From positions 176,290,428 through 176,354,427 of the forward strand of contig OX457056.1 in assembly GCA_949752795.1 (NCBI GenBank): 64,000 nt of DNA, given 5' to 3'. Shown one piece after another: positions 11,240 to 23,240 of this stretch; position 1 is the first letter of the stretch; each line of letters begins with the position of its first letter. Under the pieces are notes generated by a model, which saw nothing but the letters and a program-made list of their open reading frames with translations, did no database searches and was not told the DNA's origin. Position numbers and translations under genes: made by a program. The stretch is from Hyperoodon ampullatus (Eukaryota; Chordata; Mammalia; Artiodactyla; Ziphiidae).

Positions 11240-11640
11240 TATAGTCAAGGGTATTCCTTGTAGTATTGCTTTGTAACGGTAAAAATTTGGAAACAACCCA
11301 AATGTCCAACAATAAGGAATTGGTTAAATAAATTATGGTCTGTTCATACAGACCATATTGTAGCCGTTAAAAGCTACGATATAGAAATAATTTATTGACA
11401 CATAAAGATGTGTACAATATATTCAAAAGCAAATTATGAGGTTATGATGTCTTTTTAAAAAACATATGCATAGAAAAAGGTATAGATGACATAAATGTTT
11501 GTCTCTATCTCTAACGTAGAGAAATGATGGATGATTTTCACCATATTTCATTTTGCTTATCTGTATTTTCTAAGTTTTCTAGACTAAACATTTATTATAG
11601 ATAAAAGTTTTTAAAAACATATTTTTTCAAGTGAAATGGG
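11240..11640 (+). mobile_element. Old L1 3'-region fragment (L1M type)
   Basis: TTGTAGTATTGCTTTGTAACGG, then TTGGAAACAACCCAAATGTCC, GGAATTGGTTAAATAAATTATGG and TTGTAGCCGTTAAAA. This is the familiar end of L1 ORF2 and the adjoining 3' UTR in sense orientation, highly mutated. Confidence 0.8.
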
Positions 11641-12500
11641 CTCTAATATGGCTATAACACTACCCCTCTCCCTCAGACTACTTACTTCAGGTTTTCTGTA
11701 GGAATGCTTACCATATATACATAATAAAAAAATAATAGAAATGTTATTCCTTATACTTGATTTAATTTATAATAAGTTATGTGGCCATCCGTTGAGTGTG
11801 CAGTTGCAGTCAAGATCCTTCAGTCTACAAGCAAAAAACCTGAACTCAAGAAGTTTTCTTAACCCCAAGGATCCAGCTTCTCCATCTTGTAAAATTTGAT
11901 GATACTTCCTACCCCAGTGAACTCAGAGTCTGAGATTAGCTGAGCAACATAAAATATGTGCCAGGCTGTTGGAGGAGGTCATTGAGAGGATGTGTTGCTG
12001 GTTGACCCTGGAGCTGGACCCAGGCAATCAGAGATTCCTCATCCCCTCCCATGTCCTTGAAACATACGATCCACCCACCATTCCCACACTAGGAGATGTT
12101 TCAAGGATGCAGCCTTGAGAAGGTAAGGTACCATTGAGACCCTCTGGACTGGGTATGTGACAGAACCCCATTAAGGCCTGTTTGTAAACTTTTAAGATTC
12201 TGATGGGTGGGGGCCAGAAATCTACTCATCTTGTACTGCCCAAGACAAGCTTCGTTTGTAAGTTTCCTCGCTTATTAAACCCTCCACTCATCAATCTGGG
12301 GTGGGCTCCTCTTTCTTCAATCACTCCTTGCCCTCTGCATATAGGGCCAGTTTCAGATTTCACCACGGGAATCTCCCAAGGTTGTGAATCAACCCAGCCC
12401 TAAACTGTAAAGGGCTACCCAAATAGGAAGCTATTATTACATTCTGGACTTCAAGGGACACATAGTTTTCTAATTAAACACCATGGACTACTTTCAGTCC
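11641..12500. other. Non-coding stretch, no feature seen
   Basis: Unique-looking sequence with several short frames but no exon signals. Confidence 0.45.
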
Positions 12501-12504
12501 TCTG

Positions 12505-12605
12505 GCATTTATCTATTCATTGAGCAAATGTATTCCAAGGTCATACTATGTGCCAGGCACTGTGGCAGGTCCTGGGGATGCAATGGGAAGTGACATAGAC
12601 ATTCT
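12505..12605 (+). repeat. L2 LINE fragment
   Basis: TATTCATTGAGCAAATGTATTCC, then CATACTATGTGCCAGGCACTGTGG and GTCCTGGGGATGCAATGGG. This is a familiar block of the ancient L2 LINE. Confidence 0.75.
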
Positions 12606-12656
12606 GTCCACCTTTATGTGCCATTATCGAGTCATTCCCTAAACAACAAGACACAG

Positions 12657-12900
12657 TGCTGGAGCCCAGCAGATCTAATTCTAATTAGGGCTCTTAAAGG
12701 TGTTAGGACCCAAGTCAGGTACTTAACCTATCCACACCACCCTTTATGTGCCAAATAAGGGTGATAATATCCATCTCAAAAACCGATTCTAATATCCATT
12801 TCAAAAACCTATGCTAAAGATTAAGCGATTATACAAAAGTGTCTGACACAGGACCCAGCACATAGTAGGACCTCAGCAAACATAGCTATTATTTCATTAT
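12657..12900 (+). repeat. MIR SINE
   Basis: Ends GACCCAGCACATAGTAGGACC...CAGCAAACATAGCTATTATT, the MIR 3' end, with a CAGGTACTTAACC element upstream. Confidence 0.7.
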
Positions 12901-13534
12901 GAATCCCATTGTTTGCTGATTTAACTGCCAATATACCATGAGCAAATTTTATTTAAGTCATTCAATAGCAAATTTTATTTCACCAGACACACTTCAATTC
13001 TGATCAATACCACATCTTTTACTACTTAGGAAATAGTTTTGCTAATTCTTTGCCAGAATTCTTATATTTAGAGAGCATTGGGTTGTATTATTCAATTTTC
13101 ACTCTTTGACATTCATCCAGGATTTCTTTTCTTCTTTGAGGCAGCCGTAGGGTGTCTAGATTTCAAATACTTGGCTTCTGTTGGAAAAGGAAAAACAAAA
13201 AAATATTCCTTTGGACAATGATTTCTTTTCCCCAGTGGTTAAAAACAGAGGGAAAAGAGCCAAAAGAGGAGGCTGGTATAAAAAGAGATGCCATGAGACT
13301 CGCCATCATCCAGAAGTGGGGTTGTCTCTGCTACGAGAACACTTCCCACGGCCCCCTTAAGGCAGATAAACACCAAAGAAAAGGGCATTCCTTCTCACTC
13401 AGGGACCATCAGTCAGGACACCATCTGTTGCTCAGCTGGAACAGACCATACTGCTTAGATTCCATGGAAGTGTGATATTTCCCTTCACTTCCTACTCCCC
13501 AGCCAACACCAATCTCTAACAAATCTTCAACTGT

Positions 13535-13535
13535 G

Positions 13536-13582
<47 letters not shown>
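13535..13582. repeat. (TA)n(GT)n microsatellite
   Basis: TATATATATG is followed by about 20 GT dinucleotides. Confidence 0.95.
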
Positions 13583-13585
<3 letters not shown>

Positions 13586-14700
13586 AACACAAACGCAGGA
13601 AACATTGCATCCTAATCAAAAAAAAAAAAATCCCTCTCCCCTTTCAGCAGCATCCTAGATACACAAAGTATGCAGTAGAACCTAAAGTGCCCTAAAACCC
13701 AGAGAAGCCAGAGGTACCAAGGCTGTTCTCTCCCACTTCCAGCCTCGGGGAACTTCCTTAATGCCACAGCCAAACTATGTAACTGTGACCACACTTCCTT
13801 ATGGCTGCAGCGCCACCTAGTGGCCAGGTGAGCAAGGCGTACGCTCATTCTCATCAATGTGAAAAAGCAACTTCCATCCTTTCCAAAGAGAAACAAAAGT
13901 GGCTGCAACACACGACAGCTAGAATTAGGAATCACCACGGTTCTATCATATTCAAATTATTTCCTGATTATAATCACATCCAAATCACTGGGAAGAGACA
14001 AGAGGATAGAAAATTCCTGCTATCATTAGATTTTCATGTCCAAATGCATCCTCATACAAACTCACAAACTTACACAAATATTTAGTCTAAATCCAGGCAT
14101 CTTTGTGGCCTGTAAAGTCTTCAAGGCCTGCAATTATATACATAAAATCTTTTTAAAACAAAAAGGAAGATGAAAAACAGGTCTCTAAAGACCTGTAATG
14201 AGATTCCTCTTTTCTATTTTCCACAAATTGCTCTGTCAACTTGCTGGCATTTTTGATGTCATCAGAAACTGACAACTGAATTGCAACTTTATCCTGCAGA
14301 GAACAACCAAAAACATGCCTGTACATTGTAAAGATGGCAGTTGAACTAACATAATTTGTTTAGGACTTAACCTGGGGGTATACAACCTAATTCAGTTCAT
14401 TTTAAACCCAAATTATTCCAGTTAATAGCCTGGTGGAGCTCAGAACAGAATGTGTGCACTGCCACTAAGTATTCCATATTAAAAATAGCTTGTGATGGGA
14501 TATGCTTTTTTTAATTAAAAATTTAATGTACATTAACATTTTTAGATGAAAAACTGACAATTCGAAAACAGTCCTAAATTCTCCTTTAATTATTTTTCCC
14601 GAGCACTGAAGGCATGATATAGTTACAGAAATAAGCTAACAGTAAAGTTCTTTGAAAGATTATTTTCTGTCGTATCTCACGTGTTCTTTGTTATAACCCT
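13583..14700. other. Non-coding stretch, no feature seen
   Basis: AT-rich, low in recognisable repeats. Frames at 13612-13938 and 13801-14085 overlap on opposite strands and carry no exon signals. Confidence 0.45.
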
Positions 14701-14739
14701 CCAGTGGTTTTCTGGTACAGGGATGAATCACGTAAAACT

Positions 14740-14965
14740 CTTAGCTGGGACTCCAACCCACAAGAACTTGATTTAATTTCTGACCCATACCTCCTGGTCA
14801 GGCCTACTCACTGTCCCCTGCTGAGACCTACAACAGACCAAATTCTAAGTAGGATGAGTTGCTGATTTCCTGCACTCTTTATGCATCCACCGGCACCTTC
14901 CATACCCCACCACTCACATGGCCTTGCACTGACTCCTTGCTTTGGACCAGAGTAGGGCTGTCAGA
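14740..14965 (+). repeat. L2 LINE fragment, probable
   Basis: A CCTCCTGGTCAGGCCTACTC...CTTCCATACCCCACC...CACATGGCCTTGCACTGACTCC run resembles the L2 segment coding for the C-terminal end, followed by the A-run at 14970-14992. Confidence 0.4.
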
Positions 14966-15689
14966 TTCAGGAAAAAAAAAAAAAAAAAAAAGGAAAAGGA
15001 AAGAAGGGTAAGACATTCAGTTAAATTTGAATTTCAGATAAACAACAAGTAAATTTTAGCATCAGTATGACCCAAATATTGCATAGAGGCATACTTATAC
15101 TAAAAACTTACGTGTTGTTTACCTGAAGTTCAGATGTAACAGGTGTTCTGTGTTTGATCCAAAAACTCCAGCTTAGGAACCCTCTTGGGGTGTCACATGG
15201 TGATCTGGTCTTCAATGCAAGAGTCTTTTTCCCATCTGTTTCTGAGCCACTGACTCCATAATGAAGCCTACCTGTCTACATTCTTTTAGGATGTCCAAGT
15301 GACCAGTCATCAAATCAGAGAGACTAATGTTAAGCTCTCTTTCTTGGTACTGACAACAGCCTTAATCAATAGTTCCCAAAACATGGTGTGTGCGCAATTA
15401 GTAGTACATGACTGAATTCTGTTGTTATTTTTTGTTGTTTTGTTTTCATTGTATTTTTTTTTTGGTGATCATTAATAACACTTTCTACTCATTAATAACA
15501 CTACTGCTTTCCCATTGATGGTAGTGATATACATTTATTTTTAAATTTATTTTAAAATAAATTTAAGTGGTTTTTTTTTTAAAAAAAAAAGGTGAATCAA
15601 TATAAGGGAGAAAAGTAAGTAAACAATAGCACAGATGCTACTCAGATAAAGTGATATCATGACAGTGGCACCAAAAGGACTGATGTTTA

Positions 15690-15925
15690 GGAAACAATGA
15701 CCTAAAGCCCACAGGCCAAATCTGGCCCCCCGCCCATTTTTGTAAATAAAGTTTTATTGGGACATGGCCACAACCATGCGTTTATGTATTGCTTATGGTT
15801 GCTTTCATGCAACAACAGCAGAGCTGAGTAGCTGCAAAAGAGATCATATGACTCACAAGGGCTAAAATATTTACTCTCTGGCCCTTTACAAAAAAACAAG
15901 TTTTCTGACCCCAGACCTAAAGCAT
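15690..15925. mobile_element. Old DNA-transposon-like repeat, copy 2 of 2
   Basis: CCACAGGCCAAATCTGGCCC, then AATAAAGTTTTATTGGGACATGGCCACAACC, GCTAAAATATTTACTC and GGCCCTTTACAAAAAAAC. It matches 6270-6622 block for block. A minus-strand frame here is not a gene. Confidence 0.65.
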
Positions 15926-18900
15926 CACTCATCCAAGCTAGTCAAAGGAAAAGATAGAACTTTGAAAGTCCCCATGACAGAGATATTTTTGGACAACCCA
16001 GCCTAAAGCCGAAATGGTCCTCCATTTTCCATTTCAGATTCTTTTTGTTAACCTCCTTCCCATGCCTGAATCTGCTGAGGCTTTCATCCTTCATTCTCAT
16101 GCTTAAGATTCAGAATAATATCTGCTTCTTCCAGTAAGCCTTCCCTTATTAACTCAGACCCACCTACACCCTGAACTAGGTGATAGTAAGTGAAATACAC
16201 CAACATGCCTTTTATTGAGTTCTCTTTAAAAATACAAAAAGAAAAAAAAAATCTGTTCTTATAGAGAACTATGGCCATATAAGGCAAAACCTTTTTAATA
16301 ACAAAACAACTCAATACTTTAGTACAGAATATATTAAAGTTAGCATAAATAGGTAACACAGTGACTTCCATAATCATGCACAAATTACTTTTGAAACAAT
16401 GGTTAGGCTCTGGAAATAAAGCTTTAATCAGCCGCAAATGTCTGAGTAAGCATAATTGCACCCCGCTAGTTAAACATCCTTAAGCATGACAGCGTTCTGA
16501 TCCCACAGGTCAGCAATATTGCAGCATCTCAAGCCAATTCACTAAGATGAGAAGACACAGACACCTTAGGTTTAAAATAAAATTAAAATACAGCCTCTAT
16601 TGTGCTGTTACTACAGTCATTGAATATATCTAGAAATTTTCCCAGCCTTGGAAAACACCAGATAGATAGATAGATATGTGGATTCCAGCTCAGCATCATC
16701 TCCTTGATAAACCTTTCCAAGCTGGCCCAGACAAAATTTGTTGCCCTTCCCTCTGAATATCTATTGACTCTGGTTGCTCTTGAAAGTCCAGTAGTCACCA
16801 ACATGCCATAATTGTGTACCTGGTGACAAGTCACTGACCTGGTTGCCTCTAAATCAAGGCCTATGTTTGACTTGCTCTCTCTAGCCTAACACATGATAGG
16901 GCTAGTTAAGTTTTGGTTAAAAGAAGGGATGAAACCCTCAAAGTTGTTCCAAATGAGATCCAAGGAGAATATGACAAGTTTCCAGTAAACTAGCAGAATA
17001 GAACAAAACTAAGTAAATGTTTCTGTACTAATCAAAGAAACATTCTGTTTGTAACCCAGTTTGGATAACAAGTTATGCCTATCACGGCAAGACACACAAT
17101 GAGTAGTGTTGGGGGAGGGGTGGATCAATGACCTCTAGCCTTTCGCATTTTCTATGCTTTCTCTTCCTGTCAAGTTCTTATCATCTGCCTATTGCTGTTC
17201 TTTTTCTCTTAGAAAATAAGCCAGTATCAGTCATTTGCACATTAGTATGAATAAGATAATTAGTTACCTCTCCCAGTTACCTCTCTCAGTTCTAACAGAG
17301 GCAGTAAAGTCATTATCCCAAATTAAAGGAACCAGAAGGATGTGCAACAGGCCAAGGAAAATGTCAAACACAACCCAACTCTGCCTACAAGTCAAAACTG
17401 TTGGGATGGAAAGTTACCTTGGCTCAAATAGAGATGTACAAAATGGCGGCAGTAATGGTGGGGATTGAAATACATACAATGATTATTTTTAGCATCCTTT
17501 CCAGATCTTAGAGTCACTTTGTTTATTTCAGAACATAATAATATATTATTTGCAACTATGTGGTACATGTTTAAAAGTAGAGACCTTGAGCCGAAGTGAA
17601 AAACTTCAAGGAAAATTTTACTGTATTCATGAGAAAGACAAAAACATCCTAAAAAATGTTTGTTCTGTATGTGATTTTTTTAGCCTTTACATGTCTATAG
17701 CTGGTTTTTTTATTTGGGTATTTTGGGAGAAGCCTCACTGATTATGCCAAATAGGAAAGGAAGGAGAAAGAAAACTATGAAAGAGCTGTGCTGGCTGAGC
17801 AAACTGTTTAAGTAAACACCTAGTAATAGGGGAGCAGAAGAAATGTTAAATCCAGAGGGAACTATATGCCATGTGTTCCAGTATCTATCCCAGTTAGAAT
17901 GCCACAATCCCAAAGGAGAAGTGCTATAAAAAGCATAATTTGAGTATCAGCTCTCATCATTCAATATAGTTTTTCAACCCTTTCAAAATTACATTGAAAA
18001 ATCTATATAATGCACGTTTAGATTAATGAACTGTTTGAATCTGGATCAATAAGCACTCGAGGCTCTGTGCCGTTGACACCTGCTGGGAACATCTAGAAGA
18101 ATGCTTCATGGAGGGCAGAGCCAGTCGGCACTTTGTAACTACAGGGGTTCCACTTAATAAACAAGCAATCTAATATATGACCTCTGCAGATTAATTTCCT
18201 GAGAGCAAGTAAATAATCTGGATTCAAAATTTCCCTGATTATGCATATAATTACAGTATCACTTACCAATTAACACACTGATTTAAACCTTCTTGGGATT
18301 ATGTATTTAAGAGTATAAAAGAGATCATTCTGTCATCATCCAAACACTCAAAAATGCTCTAGTTTGGCAAAGAATCACAGAGAGCATAACTTTCCACCCA
18401 TCTGATTTCTCTCATGGAAGAAAAAACTATGATGGTAAGATTATAAATGATACCTTAAAATATCATAGACCATAATTATTGTCTCAATAACTGGACCACA
18501 ATGACACCCATTAGCAAAGGTTTGTACATGACATAATAACAAAGTCTTGGGGAAACTTCATCATCTCCTGAAATATTTCTGTAGAACCACAGATTTATAA
18601 AACTGCTTCTCTAGCTCGGATTATTACTATTTTTTAATTTACTGCAGCAACGAGGGTACAATTTATCCACCATTAGACAGTTACATAAATAGACAAAGAT
18701 ATATGGTAGAGATTCTTCTCCACTTTAGACAAGTATAATGATTAATGTTAGTTTGTTATTTCTTATTCCTACATAAAATTTCTCATTAAAAATGTTAATA
18801 TATCCCTTCACAAGGCCACATAGTGATGGGGGAAAAAATACAGATGAAATTGCTACACAGCATGCATACATATGTAAAAGAAGTTAAAAATAATAAATCA

Positions 18901-19975
18901 ACATGGCAAATATAATGAAGCCTGCTGTCGAACAGTAAAAGCTGTCAAAATGAGGTTTTATTATTAAGAACTTTATATCCAACTGTTTGGCTGAATAAAA
19001 TCTTTCATGTCACTTGTGTACTTTCAGGGAGAGAATTCACATCTGGGATCAAATTGTCATGGTGTCGCATTCCTGATTCCTTCCCCTGGTATTACTTTCT
19101 GAATAATTATTTGAATCTCCACAGAAAATGAAAGTTGACTGAAGCTAACTGCAAAATAACAAGCTTTTACACGCAGAAAAGCCACTCTGTGGTGTTTTCT
19201 CTAACGGTAAATATTTCAAAAAGGAATGCTTAAGCATTGGAAAAATAAAGATGTCACTGGTTCAAACTCCAGTTTTCTCAGTAAGATCATAACACAAACA
19301 ATCATAAATATGATTTAAAATTACGACTCTGGCATAAATACTTAAAGCACAGTCTTAGCATTTTGGCAATTCTACTACACATGACCATTGTATGATGTTG
19401 CACAAATGATTTAACTTTTTTGTACCCCATTTTCCTATCTAAAATAAAATTCTACCCCATAGATTCATCCAAAAAATAAAATAAAATAAAATAAAATTAC
19501 AACTCTGGGGAAACACAGTCAGTGAACTTTGGACTCCATTCTTATGTCTTCTAGAGAAGTAAAGCCCCTAATATAATGCTTTATGATTCCAGAATATATA
19601 ATATTGACATTGTGATTATTGTGGAGATATAATAACTAATTATTCAGAAAGAGCAAGAAAATAAACCAATCCAACTCCTCCTCCAACCTTAATCCCTAAT
19701 TTAAAGGAGCAGAAATATGGCTTCATAGAATGGGAAGTCCCAAGTGCCATTCCAAAATAAAAGGAACACTTCAAATAAACTTCAATCCCCCTGACAGCAT
19801 ACAAACAAAAACAGCAGCTATATACCAGCTTCTACCCAAAAAAAACCCAGTGAAATGACTGAGAATTTCAGCTACCATAGTCCAACTCTGTGAAACTCTG
19901 GGGGTGTCAGCAGCTACTCAATAAAAAGGAAAACTGAAAATAGTACAAAAATGACTCCTAATAGCAATAATGTAT
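15926..19975. other. Long non-coding stretch of mostly unique, AT-rich DNA
   Basis: Four kilobases with very few recognisable transposons: a short GATA run at 16663-16678 and an (AAAAT)n run at 19470-19498. Long repeat-poor stretches inside introns of developmental genes often hold conserved enhancers. That is only a possibility here, since conservation cannot be seen from one sequence. Confidence 0.4.
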
Positions 19976-19983
19976 ACTTCTGC

Positions 19984-20018
19984 GGTCATTACCGGTCAGA
20001 TAATAACCGGCAGTGACC
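19984..20018. other. Imperfect hairpin
   Basis: GGTCATTACCGGT, a 9-base loop, then ACCGGCAGTGACC. The arms pair at 11 of 13 positions, with one wobble and one mismatch. Confidence 0.6.
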
Positions 20019-20339
20019 TTCAAACCATACATTATGGTTTAAGTATGGTCTAGTGCTCATTGCAGATGTGTAGCTTAGAAATAAACAGTAAATGCTCAAA
20101 CCGTTCCAAGGCTGCCTTGCATGCATGGATTTTTCCCTCCCCAGCATTATCACACCAGGAATCTTATAATGATCTGAAAAATATGTACCTAGGGTAATAG
20201 TGCTATACTGAAAAGATAAATACCCAGACCGATGTAATCGAAAACACACACAGAAAGCAGCTTTCCTGTAATGCAGGTGAATGTTTTATAACACGAAGGC
20301 TCGGAGAGAACATTCTGACCTTTTTAAACCTCAGCCGTC

Positions 20340-21385
20340 AGGAAAGCTGCAGGGATCTTGGTTAATTTATAAATCCCCTCTGCGAAATGGTATAATATTA
20401 ATATTCCCATTCTGCAGGTCAAAACAGTGAGGCCCAGGTAAACCAAATGGCCTGTTATGGGAGGAAACAAGGTAATGGCTCTGAAAATTAACCTCTTTGT
20501 AGGGCAGGCCTGGGTTCCTACATTAAGGTAAATTTTTTTACAATTTTCAAATTCCTTCATCACAAATCTATTTGTATTTCTTTCCCATCTCCTGTAAACT
20601 AGGGGATTGCGCACATTAAAAAACTTTTTTTTCAAATGTACAGGAAATGTTGTATCTGTTTTCTTCTTTGTAATTTTTCTGCTCAACAATTTTTTTTAAC
20701 ATCAAATAATCTTTGCAAATGCATCTCTGGCCAACATGGAAGAAACTGTACAGTCTGGAAGCCATGCTTGGTCTAAAGCTTTCTTGGACATTCCATTCCA
20801 AGACTCGAGAAAAGAGTTCCACTGCTTTATCAAGAATTACCATTGGTTATTTCTTGGCAAAGCAGTAGTGGGGAGAGTACAGAAAATTGGGCACTTCCTA
20901 GAATACAGATGAAGTGAAACCAGTTACAGCTACTTTTTTTTTTCCAGTTGTTTAAAACACAAAAGAAGGAAAACAGTGACCCCAGCTTCCCTCCTCTTCT
21001 TCATTTACTCCAATGAGCTAGTTCCTCCAGAGTGGACATCTGCCTGGGTTCCTTTGGGCCACAGTTCTCACCCCTTGATCCCAAGTTCGTGCCTAAAGTT
21101 GAGAACCAGCTCACTAATTAAACACAGGAACTCTTCTGTTCCAAGTTTTCTTACTACCAGCATTCTCATCCTCTCCTTGCCCACCTGGAAAACAATCTCA
21201 CTCAACTGATTTTTAGTGGGATCTTTACTGAAGAAGCTGAGAGTCAACTTTCTTTCGAAGATTTATTGGCTTCATCTTTCCAGGTGGAGAGCTCAGGATC
21301 TCCGCCGATGCCAGTGACGATCAGCCCAACACCATCGGAGCTGCCTCACAGCTGAACAGGCCATAGCTAGGTGGACAAATACCTG
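20340..21385. other. Non-coding stretch with a possible MIR remnant
   Basis: ATTCTGCAGGTCAAAACAGTGAGGCCCAGG near 20408-20440 resembles a minus-strand MIR core. The rest shows nothing. Confidence 0.35.
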
Positions 21386-21582
21386 TCTAGGACAGTGGTT
21401 TTCAACAGGGGTGACTCTGTTCCCCAGGAACATTGATCAATGTCTAGAGACATTTTGAGTTGTCATAACTGGGGGGATGGGGGGGCTTGATTCTTGGCAT
21501 CAAGTGGGTACAGCCCAAGAAACACATGGAAAACACACACACATACACACACACACACACAACAAAGAATCATCCAGCCCCA

Positions 21583-22005
21583 GGGACTTCCCTGCTGGTC
21601 CAGTGGTTAAGACTTTGGCTTCCAATGCAGGGGGTACAGGTTCAATCCCTGGTCGGGGAGCTAAGATCCCACATGCCTCAGAGCCAAAAAAAATACTAAA
21701 ACATAAAACAGAAGCAATATTGTAACAAATTCAAAAAAGAGTTCAAAAATGGTCCGCATTTTTTTTTTTTTTTTTTTGCGGTACACGGGCCTCCCACTGT
21801 TGTGGCCTCTCCCGTTGTGGAGCACAGCCTCCGGACATGCAGGCTCAGTGGCCATGGCTCACGGGCCCAGCCGCTCCACGGCATGTGGGATCTTCCCGGA
21901 CCGGGGCACAAACCCGTGTCTCCTGCATCAGCAGGCGGACTCTCAACCACTGCGCCACCAGGGAAGCCCAGCCCACATTTTTTTTTTTTAAATCTTAAAA
22001 AAAAA
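21583..22005 (+). mobile_element. Older CHR/Bov-tA type SINE, interrupted by a younger SINE
   Basis: Starts GGGACTTCCCTGCTGGTCCAG, has GGTTCAATCCCTGGTCGGGG, and a tail block ATTGTAACAAATTCAA...ATGGTCCGCAT typical of ruminant/cetacean tRNA-Glu SINEs. It continues after the inner insertion at 21970-22005 and is flanked by an 18-bp duplication with two differences (21565-21582 and 22006-22023). Confidence 0.85.
21761..21969 (-). mobile_element. CHR-2 type cetacean SINE nested in another SINE
   Basis: Reverse orientation. A T-run is followed by GCGGTACACGGGCCTCCCAC, ending GCGCCACCAGGGAAGCCC. Flanks resemble each other as GTCCGCATTT on the left and GCCCACATTT on the right, a plausible but imperfect duplication. 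Confidence 0.92.
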
Positions 22006-22055
22006 AAGAATTACCCAGCCCCAAATGTCAACAGTCCCGAGGTTGAGAAACCCAG

Positions 22056-22325
22056 GTCTAGATGCCTTGCTGTTTAGAACAGGTGTCCCCCTGACTCAAC
22101 CCTGCATCCCCGGCACTTCCCCGGCATCGAGCACACAGAAGGCCCTCAATCCGTGCTGGTGGAAATGCAGGCAGTCCATGGTAAGAGAGCAGAGGGGTGG
22201 GCCTGTCTTCCCCATCCCACCTGATGTCCTAGTATCTTCCATTTTCTTTTTTCTGTCTCTTTCTCTTTTACTATTGCCCCATTCCCTCTCTCTTTTTCTA
22301 CCCTCTGTTCTTTCTCTTTGCCTTC
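22056..22325. other. Non-coding stretch with a pyrimidine-rich patch
   Basis: A T/C-rich patch lies at about 22235-22325. No gene. Confidence 0.5.
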
Positions 22326-22329
22326 AAAA

Positions 22330-22520
22330 GGCTACATTTGAAGAGTGCTTCACAGTTTCCAAGGAGCTTAGCCTATGTGATCTCCAAAACAACACAACAA
22401 GGGAAATATTACATCCTTACTCAATACAGGGTGAAACTGAAGCTCACACAATATAAGCAATTTGTCCAATGTCACCCAAGTCACTACACTGTAAAGGAGA
22501 AACTGGATGTGTGTCCAGCT
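22330..22520 (-). repeat. MIR SINE, reverse orientation
   Basis: AAGAGTGCTTCACAGTTTCCAAGG, then GTGATCTCCAAAACAACACAAC, GTGAAACTGAAGCTCACAC and GCAATTTGTCCAATGTCACCCAAG, in MIR minus-strand order. Confidence 0.7.
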
Positions 22521-23154
22521 CCAGGGCCAAGAGTTCTCTCCTGGCAAAGGACGGGCTGGGATATTACCTGGTTGTGCTGCAAGGAGGTGGCTGACCCATG
22601 TTCTAAAATGACCTCCAAAATATTCCTAAGTAGTTGGCCAGTAAGAATGATGTAACAGGAAATAGACAAACTTCACTTTCAGACCAGCATCTCCCCCCTC
22701 TGTCCTGTGATGGCTGTAAGCCAAAGGCATTCAGGTGCTGAAAAATGAAAGTGTATCCTCCTTATCATTAGCTATACAAATGCCTTATTTTAGGAGCCTC
22801 GGGCCATGGGTAATCCCAGGCTTTATGAGATCCAAGCATAATTGACATGGGACCCAGTGCCACAAGCCACTGACCTCATCAGTGAGGAGAGGCCCAACAC
22901 AAGGGCAGAGACTAGTGTCATACTGCTGCAGGACATGACAAAATGCACATGGAATTTCACTGCAAATCCCCAACTGTTGAGCCTGGATAAGCGGCACAGT
23001 ACATCTTTGGTCGGTGTCTGGCCTCAGGGGCACTGGGCCGAGGTGGTAAATATAAAAAAAATAATAATAATCAAAGAACTGGAACGTCAGCTGTGGGCAC
23101 GCACACACATGTATTCATAACTGCCGTAAAACTAATAAACACATGCGTTTTCCT

Positions 23155-23240
23155 CCATCTCCCAAGTTCTTCTGTGTCCCAGGCCCTGTGCTGGGTAGCA
23201 AAGAGACAAAGATGAATTGGCCTGACATTCATCCTCTACA
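23155..23240 (+). repeat. L2 LINE fragment
   Basis: TTCTTCTGTGTCCCAGGCCCTGTGCTGGGTAGCAAAGAGACAAAGATGAATTGG resembles the L2 3' block. Confidence 0.55.

Larger units (their letters stand above)
21393..22055 (+). mobile_element. MER20 hAT transposon split by SINE insertions
   Basis: The left piece (21393-21582) starts CAGTGGTTTTCAAC and contains AACATTGATCAATGTCTAGAG and GACATTTTGAGTTGTCATAACTGG. The right piece (22006-22054) ends GTCCCGAGGTTGAGAAACCC, the opposite terminal repeat. The two halves rejoin at AAGAATCATCCAGCCCCA / AAGAATTACCCAGCCCCA, which are the target duplication of the inserted SINE. A CA microsatellite at 21534-21562 has grown inside the left piece. Confidence 0.85.
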
